DNA of 32,448 bases from Nocardia carnea (GCF_029869215.1 NZ_JARWPM010000041.1:1-32448), one strand, 5' to 3'. Numbered from the stretch's first letter, positions 10,432-18,979 are shown. The notes: generated by a model from the sequence alone, not told the origin. Made by a program: numbers and translations.

Positions 10432-10478
10432 TGTCCGGCAGACCCGCCGCCAAGCCCCTCGGGCGGCTCAGCCGGACA
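10432..10478. terminator. Inverted repeat between converging stops
   Basis: TGTCCGGC (10432-10439) and GCCGGACA (10471-10478) are perfect inverted arms, with a nested CCGCC/GGCGG pair inside. The structure spans the stop codon of the minus-strand gene and lies just after the plus-strand stop, so it may serve both. No U-run is seen. Confidence 0.4.
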
Positions 10479-11928
10479 GGGCTCGAAGTGCCGCGATCGC
10501 CCGCGGCAGGTGACGGAGCAGCGGGGTCGCCGAAATGGGCGCCGAGCCCGGGGATGCCTCGTATGCCGCGAACTCGGCGGCCATGGCATGCGCCCGGGCC
10601 GCCGCGGCAGCGGCCCGGCCCGGCTCCCGGCCGGCGGCGAGTAGAGCGCCGATCACACCCGACAGCACATCACCGGCGCCCGCCGTGGCCGCCCAGGAGC
10701 CACCCGCCTCGTTGACGAGAACCGGCCGGCCCGGTTCGGCGACCAGGGTCGCACGGCCCTTCAGCAGAACGGTGACCTGCCACGATTCGGCGAGTTCCCG
10801 GACGGACGCGACCCGGTCCGGCCCGGGTTCGCGGCCGGTGAGCCTGGTGAACTCACCCGCATGCGGAGTAAGCACGGTGGCGGCCCGCCGGCCACGGACC
10901 AGTTCCGGCTCCTCCGCCAACAGAGTGAGACCGTCGGCGTCGATCACGACCGGCAGATCCGTGGCCAGGATCTCGGCGAGCCGGTCCCGCGCGGCGCGGC
11001 CGGTGCCGGAGCCGGGGCCGAACACCCAGGACTGCACCCGGCCGGTCGACGCGAGATCGGGCGTCGCGATCACTTCCGGATACCGGGCGAGAACGGCCGG
11101 CCCCGCGCTACCGGCGTACCGGACCATTCCGGACGTCGCGGCCACCGCGGCCCCGGTACAGAGCACCGCCGCACCCGGATAGGTATCACTGCCCGCGTGC
11201 ACGCCGGTGACGCCCTGCGTGTACTTGTCGTCCGCGGGCCCGGGAACCGGCCAGTGCGCGCCTATCTCGGCGGGTTCGAGTGCCGCCAGGTGCGGGGCGG
11301 GCAAACGTAACCCGATGGGCACCGATTCGATTCGCCCGCACCACGGGGCTGCCAGCGCGTGCACCGGCTTCCGCGCACCGAAGGCGACCGTGACCGCCGC
11401 CCGCACCGCGGGGCCGTCGACCGCCCCGGTATCCGGGTCCACACCGCTGGGCAGGTCGGCCGCGACGATCGGGACATCCAGGGCCGCAACTATTCCGGCT
11501 GCCGCGGGGCGCAGCGGCCCGCGGCCGGAGATACCGACGATCCCGTCGACCACCAGGTCCGCACCAGCAAGTTCGCCGACGGCTGACGCGGGATCGGTAC
11601 AGATCCGGCCGCCGGCCTTGCGCAGGGCGGCCAGCCCCGCCGGATGTGCCCGGCCCGGGTTCAGCAGCACCGCGGTCACCGCCACGCCGCGGCGGCGCAG
11701 CATCGACCCCGCCCACAGTGCGTCCCCGCCGTTGTCCCCCGACCCCACCAGCAGCCCGACCTTCCGGCCCGCGACTCCACCACTGCGGGAACGCAATTCG
11801 GCCGCCACCACCCCGGCCAAGCCGTAGGCCGCCCGGCGCATCGGTTCACCTGCCGGGACCCGGGTGAACAGTTCGGCCTCCGCCGCACGCACCTCGTCGG
11901 CCGTGTAATAGCCGGACAGCTCAGTCAC
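10468..11928 (-). CDS. nnrD: Bifunctional NAD(P)H-hydrate epimerase/dehydratase
   Basis: Metabolite-repair enzyme, 486 residues, that converts damaged NAD(P)HX back to NAD(P)H. The N-terminal epimerase half (about 1-210) shows YYTADEVRAAEA, the Rossmann loop LLVGSGDNGGDA and the D-containing ADLPSGVDPDTG. The C-terminal ADP-dependent dehydratase half shows FGPGSGTG, VIDADGLTLL, VLTPHAGEFTRL and the nucleotide motif AATAGAGDVLSGVIGALLA. Both halves look intact. GTG at 11928 has GGAGGTG upstream at good spacing. Many annotations name the fused gene nnrD or nnr. The downstream end abuts the DUF2165 gene. Confidence 0.95.
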   Translation of the reverse strand: MTELSGYYTADEVRAAEAELFTRVPAGEPMRRAAYGLAGVVAAELRSRSGGVAGRKVGLLVGSGDNGGDALWAGSMLRRRGVAVTAVLLNPGRAHPAGLAALRKAGGRICTDPASAVGELAGADLVVDGIVGISGRGPLRPAAAGIVAALDVPIVAADLPSGVDPDTGAVDGPAVRAAVTVAFGARKPVHALAAPWCGRIESVPIGLRLPAPHLAALEPAEIGAHWPVPGPADDKYTQGVTGVHAGSDTYPGAAVLCTGAAVAATSGMVRYAGSAGPAVLARYPEVIATPDLASTGRVQSWVFGPGSGTGRAARDRLAEILATDLPVVIDADGLTLLAEEPELVRGRRAATVLTPHAGEFTRLTGREPGPDRVASVRELAESWQVTVLLKGRATLVAEPGRPVLVNEAGGSWAATAGAGDVLSGVIGALLAAGREPGRAAAAAARAHAMAAEFAAYEASPGSAPISATPLLRHLPRAIAALRALSG

Positions 11929-11982
11929 CGGACACCTCCGCACTCGACGGGTCACAACGCCAGCAGACTACGCTTGGCGACC

Positions 11983-12393
11983 ATGCCCAGACCTCACCGC
12001 GCCGCACTGGCCGCCGTCGGCGGACTCACCCTCGTGGCGGCCCTGCTGACCGGCTGCGGATCGGACGAACCGGCCGGTTCGGCCGGTTCGGCAACCGAGG
12101 CTTCGGGAACGCATTCGCAGCGGGCACCGGAGGCGACGGTCACGGTATTCGTCGAAGAGGATGCCTTCTCACCGGCCGATATCACCATCACGGCGGGCGA
12201 TACCGTCTCCTGGCATTTCGACGGCGACCTACCGCACGGGGTGCAGGGCATCGGCGACAAGGCCATGGGCCTGAACAGCCCGCTGTTCGAGGTGGGCGAT
12301 TGGAGCTACACCTTCACCGCCCCCGGCGAATACCGCTACCTGTGCCCGATCCACCCCGATATGCGTGGAACGATCACCGTCGAGGAAGCCTGA
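11983..12393 (+). CDS. Blue-copper (cupredoxin) lipoprotein
   Basis: 136 residues. The signal peptide ends in a lipobox LLTGC with Cys25 as the lipidated residue, so the protein is anchored outside the membrane. A Ser/Gly/Ala-rich tether is followed by a plastocyanin-like domain. The type 1 copper ligands are readable: H85 in DLPHGVQ, then C121, H124 and M127 in CPIHPDM. It may carry electrons or bind copper; the partner is not apparent. The start ATG at 11983 lies 54 bases from the divergent nnrD start, and its ribosome site is weak. Confidence 0.9.
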   Translation: MPRPHRAALAAVGGLTLVAALLTGCGSDEPAGSAGSATEASGTHSQRAPEATVTVFVEEDAFSPADITITAGDTVSWHFDGDLPHGVQGIGDKAMGLNSPLFEVGDWSYTFTAPGEYRYLCPIHPDMRGTITVEEA

Positions 12394-12502
12394 ACCCCGG
12401 GGACCAGCACTCGGCGCGCCCCGCTCGACAGCCGTCACTTCTTCCCGGCTCACCGGAGACAGGCACCGACAGCCCACCCGGCCGAGCGGATTTGGTGTAC
12501 GC

Positions 12503-14386
12503 CTACTCCACTGTGACCGATTTGGCGAGGTTGCGCGGTTTGTCTACGTCGTAGCCGCGGGCCTGCGCCACCTCGGCGGCGAAGATCTGCAACGGAACCG
12601 TCGACAGCAGTGGCTGATACAGGGTCGGCGCCGACGGGATCTCGATCAGATCGTCGGCGAACGGACGCACCAGATCGTCGCCCTCTTCGGCGATAACGAT
12701 GGTGCGCGCGCCGCGGGCCTGGATCTCGCGGATATTGCTGAGCAGTTTCGCGTGCAGCACCCCGCGCCCCTTCGGCGACGGCATCACCACGATCACCGGC
12801 AGCCCGTCTTCGATCAGCGCGATCGGCCCGTGCTTCAGCTCACCCGCGGCGAAACCCTCCGCGTGCATGTACGCCAGCTCTTTGAGCTTGAGCGCACCCT
12901 CGAGCGCCACCGGGTAGCCGACATGCCGGCCGAGGAACAGGATGGTCCGTTCCTGCGCCAGCTGCCGGGCGATCGCCCGCACCTGCGGTGCCGTTTCCAG
13001 CACCCGGTCCACCAGCTTCGGCATGGCCTCCAGTTCGGCGAACTCGCGGGCGACCTCGTCGGGGTACTTGGTGCCGCGCGCCTGCGCCAGCGCCAGCCCG
13101 ACCAGCAGGTTCGCCGTCACCTGGGCGAGGAATGCCTTGGTGGAGGCCACCCCGATCTCCGGCCCGGCCCGGGTGTAGAGCACCGCGTCGGCTTCGCGGG
13201 GGATCTGCGCGCCGTTGGTATTACAGACCGCCAGCACTCGCGCCTTCTGGCTCTTCGCGTGCCGGACGGCTTCCAGCGTGTCGGCCGTCTCACCCGACTG
13301 CGAGACCGCGACCACCAGGGTCGAACGGTCCAGGACGGGGTCGCGGTAGCGGAATTCGCTGGCCAGTTCCACTTCCACGGGCAGCCGGGTCCAGTGCTCG
13401 ATCGCGTACTTGGCGACCAGGCCCGAGTGGTAGGCGCTGCCGCAGGCCACCACGAAGACCTTCTCCACATCGCGCAGTTCCTGGTCGGAGAGGCGCTGCT
13501 CGTCCAGCACGATCCGCCCGGCCCGGCTGGGGCTGTGGTCGAAGTGACCGATGAGCGTATCGGCGACCGCGCCGGGCTGCTCCTCGATCTCCTTCAGCAT
13601 GAAGTAGTCGTGGCCGCCCTTCTCGGCGGCCGCCAGATCCCAGTCGATGGTGAACGGCCGGGAATGCGCCGCGTCGGTGGAACCGTGGAAATCGGTGACC
13701 CGGTACCCGGCGGCGGTGATCACCACCGCCTGCCCCTCACCGAGTTCGACAGCTTCGCGGGTGTGCTCGATGAACGCGGTGACGTCGGAGGCGATGAACA
13801 TCTCGTTCTCGCCCACGCCCACCACCAGCGGGGTCGAATGCCGGGCCGCCACGACCGTGCCCGGATGGTCGGCATGGGTGAAGACCACCGTGAACGCGCC
13901 CTCGAGCCGCCGCAGCACCGCCAGCACACTGGCCTCGAAATCGCCCGCGGTCGGCCCCTCGGCGTAGGCCCGCGCCACCAGGTGCACGGCGACCTCGGTA
14001 TCGGTCTCGCTGCGCAGCTCGACCCCCGCGTCCTCGAGCTCGCGCCGCAGTTCGACGAAGTTCTCGATGATGCCGTTGTGCACCACCGCGACCTTGCCGC
14101 TCACATCCTGATGCGGATGGGCGTTGCGGTCGGTCGGCGCGCCGTGGGTCGCCCAGCGGGTATGCCCCATCCCCGTGGTACCGGCGAACACGCCCGGCCT
14201 CGCGGCGTCCAGCGCCTCTTCCAGGTTGCTCAGCCGCCCGGCGCGCCGCTCGACGGCGACATGCCCGGCGCCGTCGAGAATCGCCACGCCCGCGGAGTCG
14301 TAACCTCGGTACTCCATGCGACGCAAGGCAGCGACGACGACGCCCAACGCGTCCCGGTACCCGACGTACCCCACGATTCCGCACAT
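12503..14386 (-). CDS. glmS: Glutamine-fructose-6-phosphate aminotransferase GlmS
   Basis: Makes glucosamine-6-phosphate from fructose-6-phosphate and glutamine, the first step to UDP-GlcNAc. 627 residues. The glutaminase domain starts MCGIVGYVG with catalytic Cys at position 2 and shows GHTRWATHG. Two SIS sugar-isomerase domains follow, with CGSAYHSG, SQSGETADT and the tail KPRNLAKSVTVE. All expected parts are present. ATG at 14386 follows GGGGAG. There is no ribozyme-like leader: only 36 bases separate it from the divergent neighbour. The product goes to GlmM, encoded at 22577-23959. Confidence 0.98.
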   Translation of the reverse strand: MCGIVGYVGYRDALGVVVAALRRMEYRGYDSAGVAILDGAGHVAVERRAGRLSNLEEALDAARPGVFAGTTGMGHTRWATHGAPTDRNAHPHQDVSGKVAVVHNGIIENFVELRRELEDAGVELRSETDTEVAVHLVARAYAEGPTAGDFEASVLAVLRRLEGAFTVVFTHADHPGTVVAARHSTPLVVGVGENEMFIASDVTAFIEHTREAVELGEGQAVVITAAGYRVTDFHGSTDAAHSRPFTIDWDLAAAEKGGHDYFMLKEIEEQPGAVADTLIGHFDHSPSRAGRIVLDEQRLSDQELRDVEKVFVVACGSAYHSGLVAKYAIEHWTRLPVEVELASEFRYRDPVLDRSTLVVAVSQSGETADTLEAVRHAKSQKARVLAVCNTNGAQIPREADAVLYTRAGPEIGVASTKAFLAQVTANLLVGLALAQARGTKYPDEVAREFAELEAMPKLVDRVLETAPQVRAIARQLAQERTILFLGRHVGYPVALEGALKLKELAYMHAEGFAAGELKHGPIALIEDGLPVIVVMPSPKGRGVLHAKLLSNIREIQARGARTIVIAEEGDDLVRPFADDLIEIPSAPTLYQPLLSTVPLQIFAAEVAQARGYDVDKPRNLAKSVTVE

Positions 14387-14409
14387 GGCTCCCCAGAGTA
14401 CTTATCGGC

Positions 14410-14415
14410 TAACGT
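14410..14415 (+). promoter_or_regulatory. -10 box for a leaderless transcript
   Basis: TAACGT ends 7 bases before the GTG at 14423, the spacing expected when transcription begins at the start codon. No ribosome site precedes that GTG, which fits leaderless translation, common in actinobacteria. The whole glmS divergent region is only 36 bases. Confidence 0.4.
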
Positions 14416-14422
14416 TCACGTC

Positions 14423-15307
14423 GTGTCGGCGTCTGTGAAATCACTTCTGAGCACTCTGACCAGCCGTGGCCCGCACCGCGTGTTGCGCGGCAACCTGGCG
14501 ATCGCGGGGCAGCCCGGCGTGGTGTACACGCCGGAGACCGGCCGCGACCTACCCGCCGTCGCGTTCGGCCACGGCTGGCTCAACGGCGCCGGCAGCTACG
14601 GCACGCTGCTGGAACACCTCGCCTCCTGGGGCATCGTCTCCGCCGCCCCCGATACCGAACGCGGTCCGCTGGCCTCCCATCTGAACCTGGCCACCGATCT
14701 GCTCACGACGCTCGATATCTGCACCGGCGTCCGCCTCGGCGACGGCACGATCACCGTGCACCCCGAACGCCTGGCCCTCGCCGGCCACGGCATGGGCGCC
14801 GGTGCCGCCGTCCTGGCCGCCGCCCAGCGTCGAGTGGCCGCGGTCACTCCCCTGTTCCCGGCCCCCACCGCGCCGGCCGCGGAATCGGTGGCCCCGGATA
14901 TCGACACGCCCGCCCTCATCCTGGCCGGCGTATCCGATATCGATTCCCTCGCCTCCAACGCCGTCCCCCTGGCGGCCGCCTGGTCGGGCCCGATCGTCCT
15001 GCGCACCCTCGAAGGCGCCGGCCGCAACGGTCTCGCCGAGGGCCGCCGCCTGCTCGCCGCCCTCGGCGGCGGCAGACACGAACCGAAAACGGCCCGCGCT
15101 GTCCGCGCCCTCCTCACCGGCTACCTCCTGCACACCCTCCTGGGTGACAAGACCTACGCCGCCTTCGCCGACCCGGATACCTCGATCCGCCACACCCACG
15201 TCATCGACCCGGCCGCCGCCCTGCAGGACCAGGAGGAAAGCCGCAAGGCCGCCGCCACCCCCGACCCGGCGGCCGTGGGCAAACTGGTCCGCACACTACG
15301 CAAGTAA
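14423..15307 (+). CDS. Hydrolase-fold protein without catalytic serine (Rv3438-like)
   Basis: 294 residues with an alpha/beta-hydrolase layout close to the dienelactone hydrolase/polyester-hydrolase group: the oxyanion strand AVAFGHGWLNGAGSY, the elbow LALAGHGMGAGAAV and the strand ALILAGVSDIDS. In the elbow, where GHSMGG is expected, the nucleophile Ser is Gly (GHGMG, codon GGC). The later segment that normally carries the catalytic His reads LEGAGRNGL, with no His. It therefore looks like a non-catalytic member. The reading frame is open and GC-rich throughout, so this is not decay. It sits divergent from glmS, as Rv3438 does in M. tuberculosis. GTG at 14423 is chosen for its leaderless spacing; GTG at 14435 is possible. 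Confidence 0.85.
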   Translation: MSASVKSLLSTLTSRGPHRVLRGNLAIAGQPGVVYTPETGRDLPAVAFGHGWLNGAGSYGTLLEHLASWGIVSAAPDTERGPLASHLNLATDLLTTLDICTGVRLGDGTITVHPERLALAGHGMGAGAAVLAAAQRRVAAVTPLFPAPTAPAAESVAPDIDTPALILAGVSDIDSLASNAVPLAAAWSGPIVLRTLEGAGRNGLAEGRRLLAALGGGRHEPKTARAVRALLTGYLLHTLLGDKTYAAFADPDTSIRHTHVIDPAAALQDQEESRKAAATPDPAAVGKLVRTLRK

Positions 15308-15491
15308 GGGCGTCGACCGGAATCGTGCCCCGCCGGCGAGCGGACACCCCTTCCGGACGATTCATGATCGACACGAAACAGCTTGCCTACGAGCGTTTTC
15401 CATGATCACCCGGCTCCTACCGGGGCGCCGCGGATAGTCTGTGTTCGTCCGCGCGGGCGGGCACACTCGGCCGGCTGTATGGAGTTCGTTC

Positions 15492-16778
15492 GTGCTCGGA
15501 TCGCAACCACGAGAAGAATCGCCTCCCCCCGGCGAAAGCCGCGTACGGGCCATGCGCGCCCCGACGGGTCACGACGGCCCGCGTATCCCGCTCTACAACC
15601 CGGAATACGCCGCCGAGCCGCACAAACTGTACGAGCATATGCGGAGCCTGCATCCTTCACTGGTTCCGGTCGAGTTGGTGCCGGGAGTTCCGGCAACCTT
15701 GGTGATCGGCTATCACACCGCGGTAAGCATCCTCAACGATCCCGAACGCTTCCCCTCCGACCCACGGAACTGGGAGACCGGGATCCCCGCGGACTGCCCG
15801 GTGCGGCCGATGATGCAGTACCGGCCGAACGCCCGGCACAGCGACGGCTTCGAACACACCAGGCACCGCTCCGCCAATATCGCGGCCCTCACCGGGATCG
15901 ATCTGAACGCCCTGCACCGGGAGATCGAACGAGTCGCCGGGTCCTTGATCAATTCGTTCTGCGAACACGGGCAGGCCGAGCTGATCGGCCAGTACATCCG
16001 CCCGCTCGCCTTCGCTGCCCTGAGTGCGGTACTCGGCTGCCCGGCCGACCTCGCCCGGCAGGCTGTCGCCGGCTTCGACGCCATATTCAACGGTGTCGAC
16101 CCCGCCGATGCCGCCATCGGCTACATGCAGGCTGCCGATGCCATGCTGGAACTGAGCCGCCGCAAGCGCGCGCAACCCGGCGACGATGTGACCTCACACC
16201 TGATCCGGCATCGCAGCGGCTTCACCGACGAAGAGATGGTGCACCAGTTGACCACACTCTTCGGCGCCGGGGCCGAGCCGCAAATGAATCTGATCGCCAA
16301 TACGCTGCGCCTGATCCTCACCGATGAGCGCTTCGCCGCCGGGATGCTCGACGGCCGGCTCTCCACCCGGGATGCCGTGGACGAGGTCTTGTTCACCGAT
16401 CCGCCGGTGGCCAACTATTGCGCGACCTATCCGCGTCAGCCCGTACTGATCGACGGCTACTGGATTCCCCCGCATCAACCGGTCCTCATCGGTATCACCG
16501 CCTGCAACACCGACCCGAGGGTCACTAGTGGGGATATCCGGCACAACAGTTCACACCTGGCCTGGGGCGCGGGGCCGCACAGCTGTCCGGCACGGTCGGT
16601 AGCCGGGGTGGTCGTGCAGGACGCCATCGACCAATTGCTCGACGCTCTCCCCGATATCACCCTGGCGATACCACCCGCCGAACTCGAATGGCGGCCCGGA
16701 CCGTTCCACCGTGCCCTCAAATCCCTCCCGGTGACCTTCCCGCCATCTCCGCCCCTGTACATCGGCGGCAGCGGGTAG
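15492..16778 (+). CDS. Cytochrome P450 lacking the ExxR arginine
   Basis: 428 residues if GTG 15492 is used, which has GGAG seven bases upstream; ATG 15552 and GTG 15441 are alternatives. Soluble actinobacterial P450 fold: I-helix motif LFGAGAEPQ (AGAEP at 259-263) and haem loop HLAWGAGPHSC with the axial Cys at 365. The K-helix, where ExxR should be, reads DEVLFTDPPVANY (DEVLF at 297-301), so the Arg is Phe. The same motif is altered in the CYP156/CYP157 families of Streptomyces. The substrate is unknown. No ferredoxin or reductase gene is next to it; the flavoprotein downstream is NDH-2-like rather than a typical P450 partner. Confidence 0.93.
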   Translation: MLGSQPREESPPPGESRVRAMRAPTGHDGPRIPLYNPEYAAEPHKLYEHMRSLHPSLVPVELVPGVPATLVIGYHTAVSILNDPERFPSDPRNWETGIPADCPVRPMMQYRPNARHSDGFEHTRHRSANIAALTGIDLNALHREIERVAGSLINSFCEHGQAELIGQYIRPLAFAALSAVLGCPADLARQAVAGFDAIFNGVDPADAAIGYMQAADAMLELSRRKRAQPGDDVTSHLIRHRSGFTDEEMVHQLTTLFGAGAEPQMNLIANTLRLILTDERFAAGMLDGRLSTRDAVDEVLFTDPPVANYCATYPRQPVLIDGYWIPPHQPVLIGITACNTDPRVTSGDIRHNSSHLAWGAGPHSCPARSVAGVVVQDAIDQLLDALPDITLAIPPAELEWRPGPFHRALKSLPVTFPPSPPLYIGGSG

Positions 16779-16812
16779 GCAGTCGCCGCCGGGCGTGAGT
16801 CACATCACATCA

Positions 16813-16839
16813 TGTCAGGGTTTTCCGACCAGCGCTGTC
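16813..16839 (+). promoter_or_regulatory. ECF41-like promoter of the flavoprotein gene
   Basis: TGTCAGG (16813-16819), 16 bases, then TGTC (16836-16839). The known ECF41 consensus is TGTCACA-N16-CGTC, so spacing is exact and most bases match. Predicted start of transcription is near 16846, giving a leader of about 28 nt before GTG 16874. ECF41 sigma factors often control this kind of oxidoreductase. No ECF gene lies in the window. Confidence 0.5.
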
Positions 16840-16873
16840 TTGTATTCGAACCCCTCGAAGCAAAGGAGACACC

Positions 16874-18058
16874 GTGAACGAGAACATCGATGTGGTGGTG
16901 ATCGGCGGCGGATATGCCGGAGTCATGGCGGCCAATCGCCTCACCCAGCGCGACGACGTGACGGTGACCGTGATCAATCCGCGGCAGGTCTTCGTCCCCC
17001 GACTGCGCCTGCACCAGCTGGTGGGCGGAACTCACGATGCGGTCGTCGACTATCAGGATGTCCTGGCCGCGGACATCAGGCTGGTCGTCGACAGTGTGAC
17101 GCGGATCGATGCGGCCGAGCGCAGGGTGATACTGGCCGGCGGCGATACGGTCGGCTACGACTACCTGATCTACGCGGTGGGCAGCTCCGGCGCCGTATCG
17201 CGGGTGCCGGGCGCGGCCGAATTCGCTTATCCGGTGGCGACACTCGAGGCCGCGCAGCGGCTGCGGTCGGTACTGTTCGACACCCCCACGACGGCACCGG
17301 TGACGGTGATCGGCGGCGGTCCGACAGGTATGGAAACCGCCGCCGAACTGGCCGAGCAGGGACGCGCGGTCACCTTGGTCTGCGGCAGCGTCCTCGGCCC
17401 CTACCTGCACCCGAAGGCCCGGCGCACGGCCCGCAAGTACTTCGCCCGGCTGGGCGCGACCGTGCTCGAAGGTCCGACGGCCACGGCGGTGACCGCGAAC
17501 GCCGTCGAACTCAGCGACGGCCGGACCCTCGCGAGCGAGGTCACGATCTGGACGGCCGGCTTCGAGGTGCCCGACTTGGCCGCCCGCAGCGGCCTGACCA
17601 CCGACGCCACCGGCCGCCTGCTCACCGACGAAACACTGACCAGCATCGACGACGACCGCATCGTCGCGGCAGGCGATGCGTCGGCCCCCTCCGACCTGCC
17701 GTTCCGGATGAGCGCCTACACCGCCTACGGTCTGGGAGCCCACGCCGCCGATACCCTGCTGCACCGCATCGCCGGCGAACAACCCACCCCGATCGATCTC
17801 GCCTTCCCCGCCATGTGCCTCAGCTTCGGCCGGAAAGCCGGCATCTACCAGCTCGGCCACAAGAACGAAACCGCCCGGCCGCTGTACTTCAGCGGTTTCG
17901 CCGGCAAGAAGCTCAAGGAATTCGCCTGCGAGGCCGGTATCAAACATATGGCGACCGAAGCCCGTAAGCCCGGCTCCCACCACTGGTTCAAAGACGGCAA
18001 ATACCGCCCCCAACTCCTGCAGTCCCAGCGCGACACCGCAAAGGCACCGACCGTTTAG
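16874..18058 (+). CDS. NAD(P)/FAD-dependent oxidoreductase (NDH-2-like)
   Basis: 394 residues. Two dinucleotide-binding motifs: VVVIGGGYAGVMAA at the N-terminus for FAD, and VTVIGGGPTGMETAAEL near residue 145 for NAD(P)H. The FAD-closing motif is RIVAAGDAS (about 263-271). It belongs to the pyridine nucleotide-disulphide oxidoreductase family, near type II NADH dehydrogenases, but has no obvious membrane segment. GTG at 16874 has AAAGGAG nine bases upstream. An ECF41-like promoter sits about 60 bases before it. Homologues in actinobacteria are commonly under ECF41/SigJ control; the substrate is unclear (quinone or a small electrophile). Confidence 0.9.
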   Translation: MNENIDVVVIGGGYAGVMAANRLTQRDDVTVTVINPRQVFVPRLRLHQLVGGTHDAVVDYQDVLAADIRLVVDSVTRIDAAERRVILAGGDTVGYDYLIYAVGSSGAVSRVPGAAEFAYPVATLEAAQRLRSVLFDTPTTAPVTVIGGGPTGMETAAELAEQGRAVTLVCGSVLGPYLHPKARRTARKYFARLGATVLEGPTATAVTANAVELSDGRTLASEVTIWTAGFEVPDLAARSGLTTDATGRLLTDETLTSIDDDRIVAAGDASAPSDLPFRMSAYTAYGLGAHAADTLLHRIAGEQPTPIDLAFPAMCLSFGRKAGIYQLGHKNETARPLYFSGFAGKKLKEFACEAGIKHMATEARKPGSHHWFKDGKYRPQLLQSQRDTAKAPTV

Positions 18059-18131
18059 GACACCGGCCGGCACCTACTCCTCGCAGCCGATCGCACCTCG
18101 CGAGTCGACCTGCTCGAGTACGGTGACCGGC

Positions 18132-18614
18132 ATGCCCCCACCGGAGGTCGAACGACCCGACCTGCCCGAATATCTCGCCTGGGAGGACCTCGAGCGCCTT
18201 CCCGAAGAGCTCGCCGCCCACATCGAGCTCTGGGAAGGTCGCGTGGTCCGGGCGCGCCGGGAGCCGTTCGAGCATCAGCAATACACCGGCACCTTCTGGT
18301 CCGCGCTACGCCGAAACGCCCGCGACGATATGGCCCGCCGCACCGTACACCGCTGGCAAGTGGGCATGGAGACGAATATTTTCCTGAAGCCCCAGGGCAA
18401 GTCGGATTTCGTCACCCCCCATTTCGTGATTCTCCGCTGCCTCGAATCCGAATATCAGGATGTCCGGGCGACCGATGTCCTACTCGCAGGGAAGTGCCGC
18501 GGACGTTATCGCTGCCGACGGACCGATCGAATTCCCACCGCCGCGCAGGGTTTGGCAACCCAACCCTCGCACCACGTGGTGGCGCTTCAGACAAGCCAGC
18601 TCTTGCGCCGGTAG
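18132..18614 (+). pseudogene. Broken Uma2-family (DUF820) nuclease gene
   Basis: The first ~115 residues match the Uma2 family, a PD-(D/E)xK nuclease fold: LPEYLAWEDLERLPEE, HIELWEGRVV, then SDFVTPHFVI and YQDVRATDVLLAG. Two lesions are visible. The catalytic Asp of the TPD motif is His (CAT for GAT). At 18489-18491 the frame shifts: three Gs precede AAGTG, and adding one G would restore the family sequence GEV that holds the next catalytic acid. After the shift the frame reads a Cys/Arg-rich tail unlike any Uma2. The end overlaps the 3' end of the gene on the other strand. It is probably an inactive remnant; the family has no settled role. Confidence 0.75.
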
Positions 18615-18979
18615 TACTCGGCCTCGTCGTCACCGTCGTCGTCGATCGGGGTGACGACGGTTCCCAATCGACGAGCCGCGGCCGAACGAGCGATCGCTTC
18701 CCGTTGGTCGTACACGTCACCGGCAACCGGCCGATTCGATTCCACCGGTGCCGAACGCTCGGCCCCGAACACCGTGATCTGCTCTTCGGGGTTGCGTGCC
18801 GCCTTTTGCGTTTCTTTCTCGGCCTGCTCGGCGAGCTGTCGCATATTATCGGCAGTCTGCTCGGTCAGCGCCCGGATTTCCGCAGCCGTCCGCTGGTTTG
18901 CCGCGCGCAGCTCACTGAGCCGGTCCGAACTTCGTCGATAAACTTCTTCGGCGATCTCGTCGACGTCCCGAAAAACCAT
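18587..18979 (-). CDS. Small coiled-coil protein of the Esp-like operon
   Basis: 130 residues, not assigned to a family. Residues 1-60 form a long charged helix (DVDEIAEEVYRR, ALTEQTADNM, EQAEKETQKAA) likely to make a coiled coil. The second half is polar and ends DDEAEYYRRKSWLV. One YxxxE sequence (YDQRE) recalls the type VII secretion signal YxxxD/E, but its setting after a helical hairpin is not evident. There is no signal peptide or membrane helix. ATG at 18979 has AGGAGG upstream. It is the third gene after the EspC-like and EspA-like genes, 65 nt downstream of the latter. By position it could be a chaperone or co-substrate, as EspD is for EspA-EspC; this is inference. Confidence 0.8.
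   Translation of the reverse strand: MVFRDVDEIAEEVYRRSSDRLSELRAANQRTAAEIRALTEQTADNMRQLAEQAEKETQKAARNPEEQITVFGAERSAPVESNRPVAGDVYDQREAIARSAAARRLGTVVTPIDDDGDDEAEYYRRKSWLV

Noticed and set aside
12365..14422. Long plus-strand extension upstream of the hydrolase-fold gene, opposite glmS
   Set aside because: The whole extension mirrors glmS codons; the real gene starts at GTG 14423.
14387..14422. glmS ribozyme/riboswitch
   Set aside because: The leader is too short; this ribozyme is a feature of Firmicutes.
18570..18581. Perfect 12-base palindrome CACCACGTGGTG next to the 3' end of the coiled-coil gene
   Set aside because: Arms of six bases with no loop make a poor RNA hairpin, and it sits at the end of a pseudogene; too little to call a terminator or operator.
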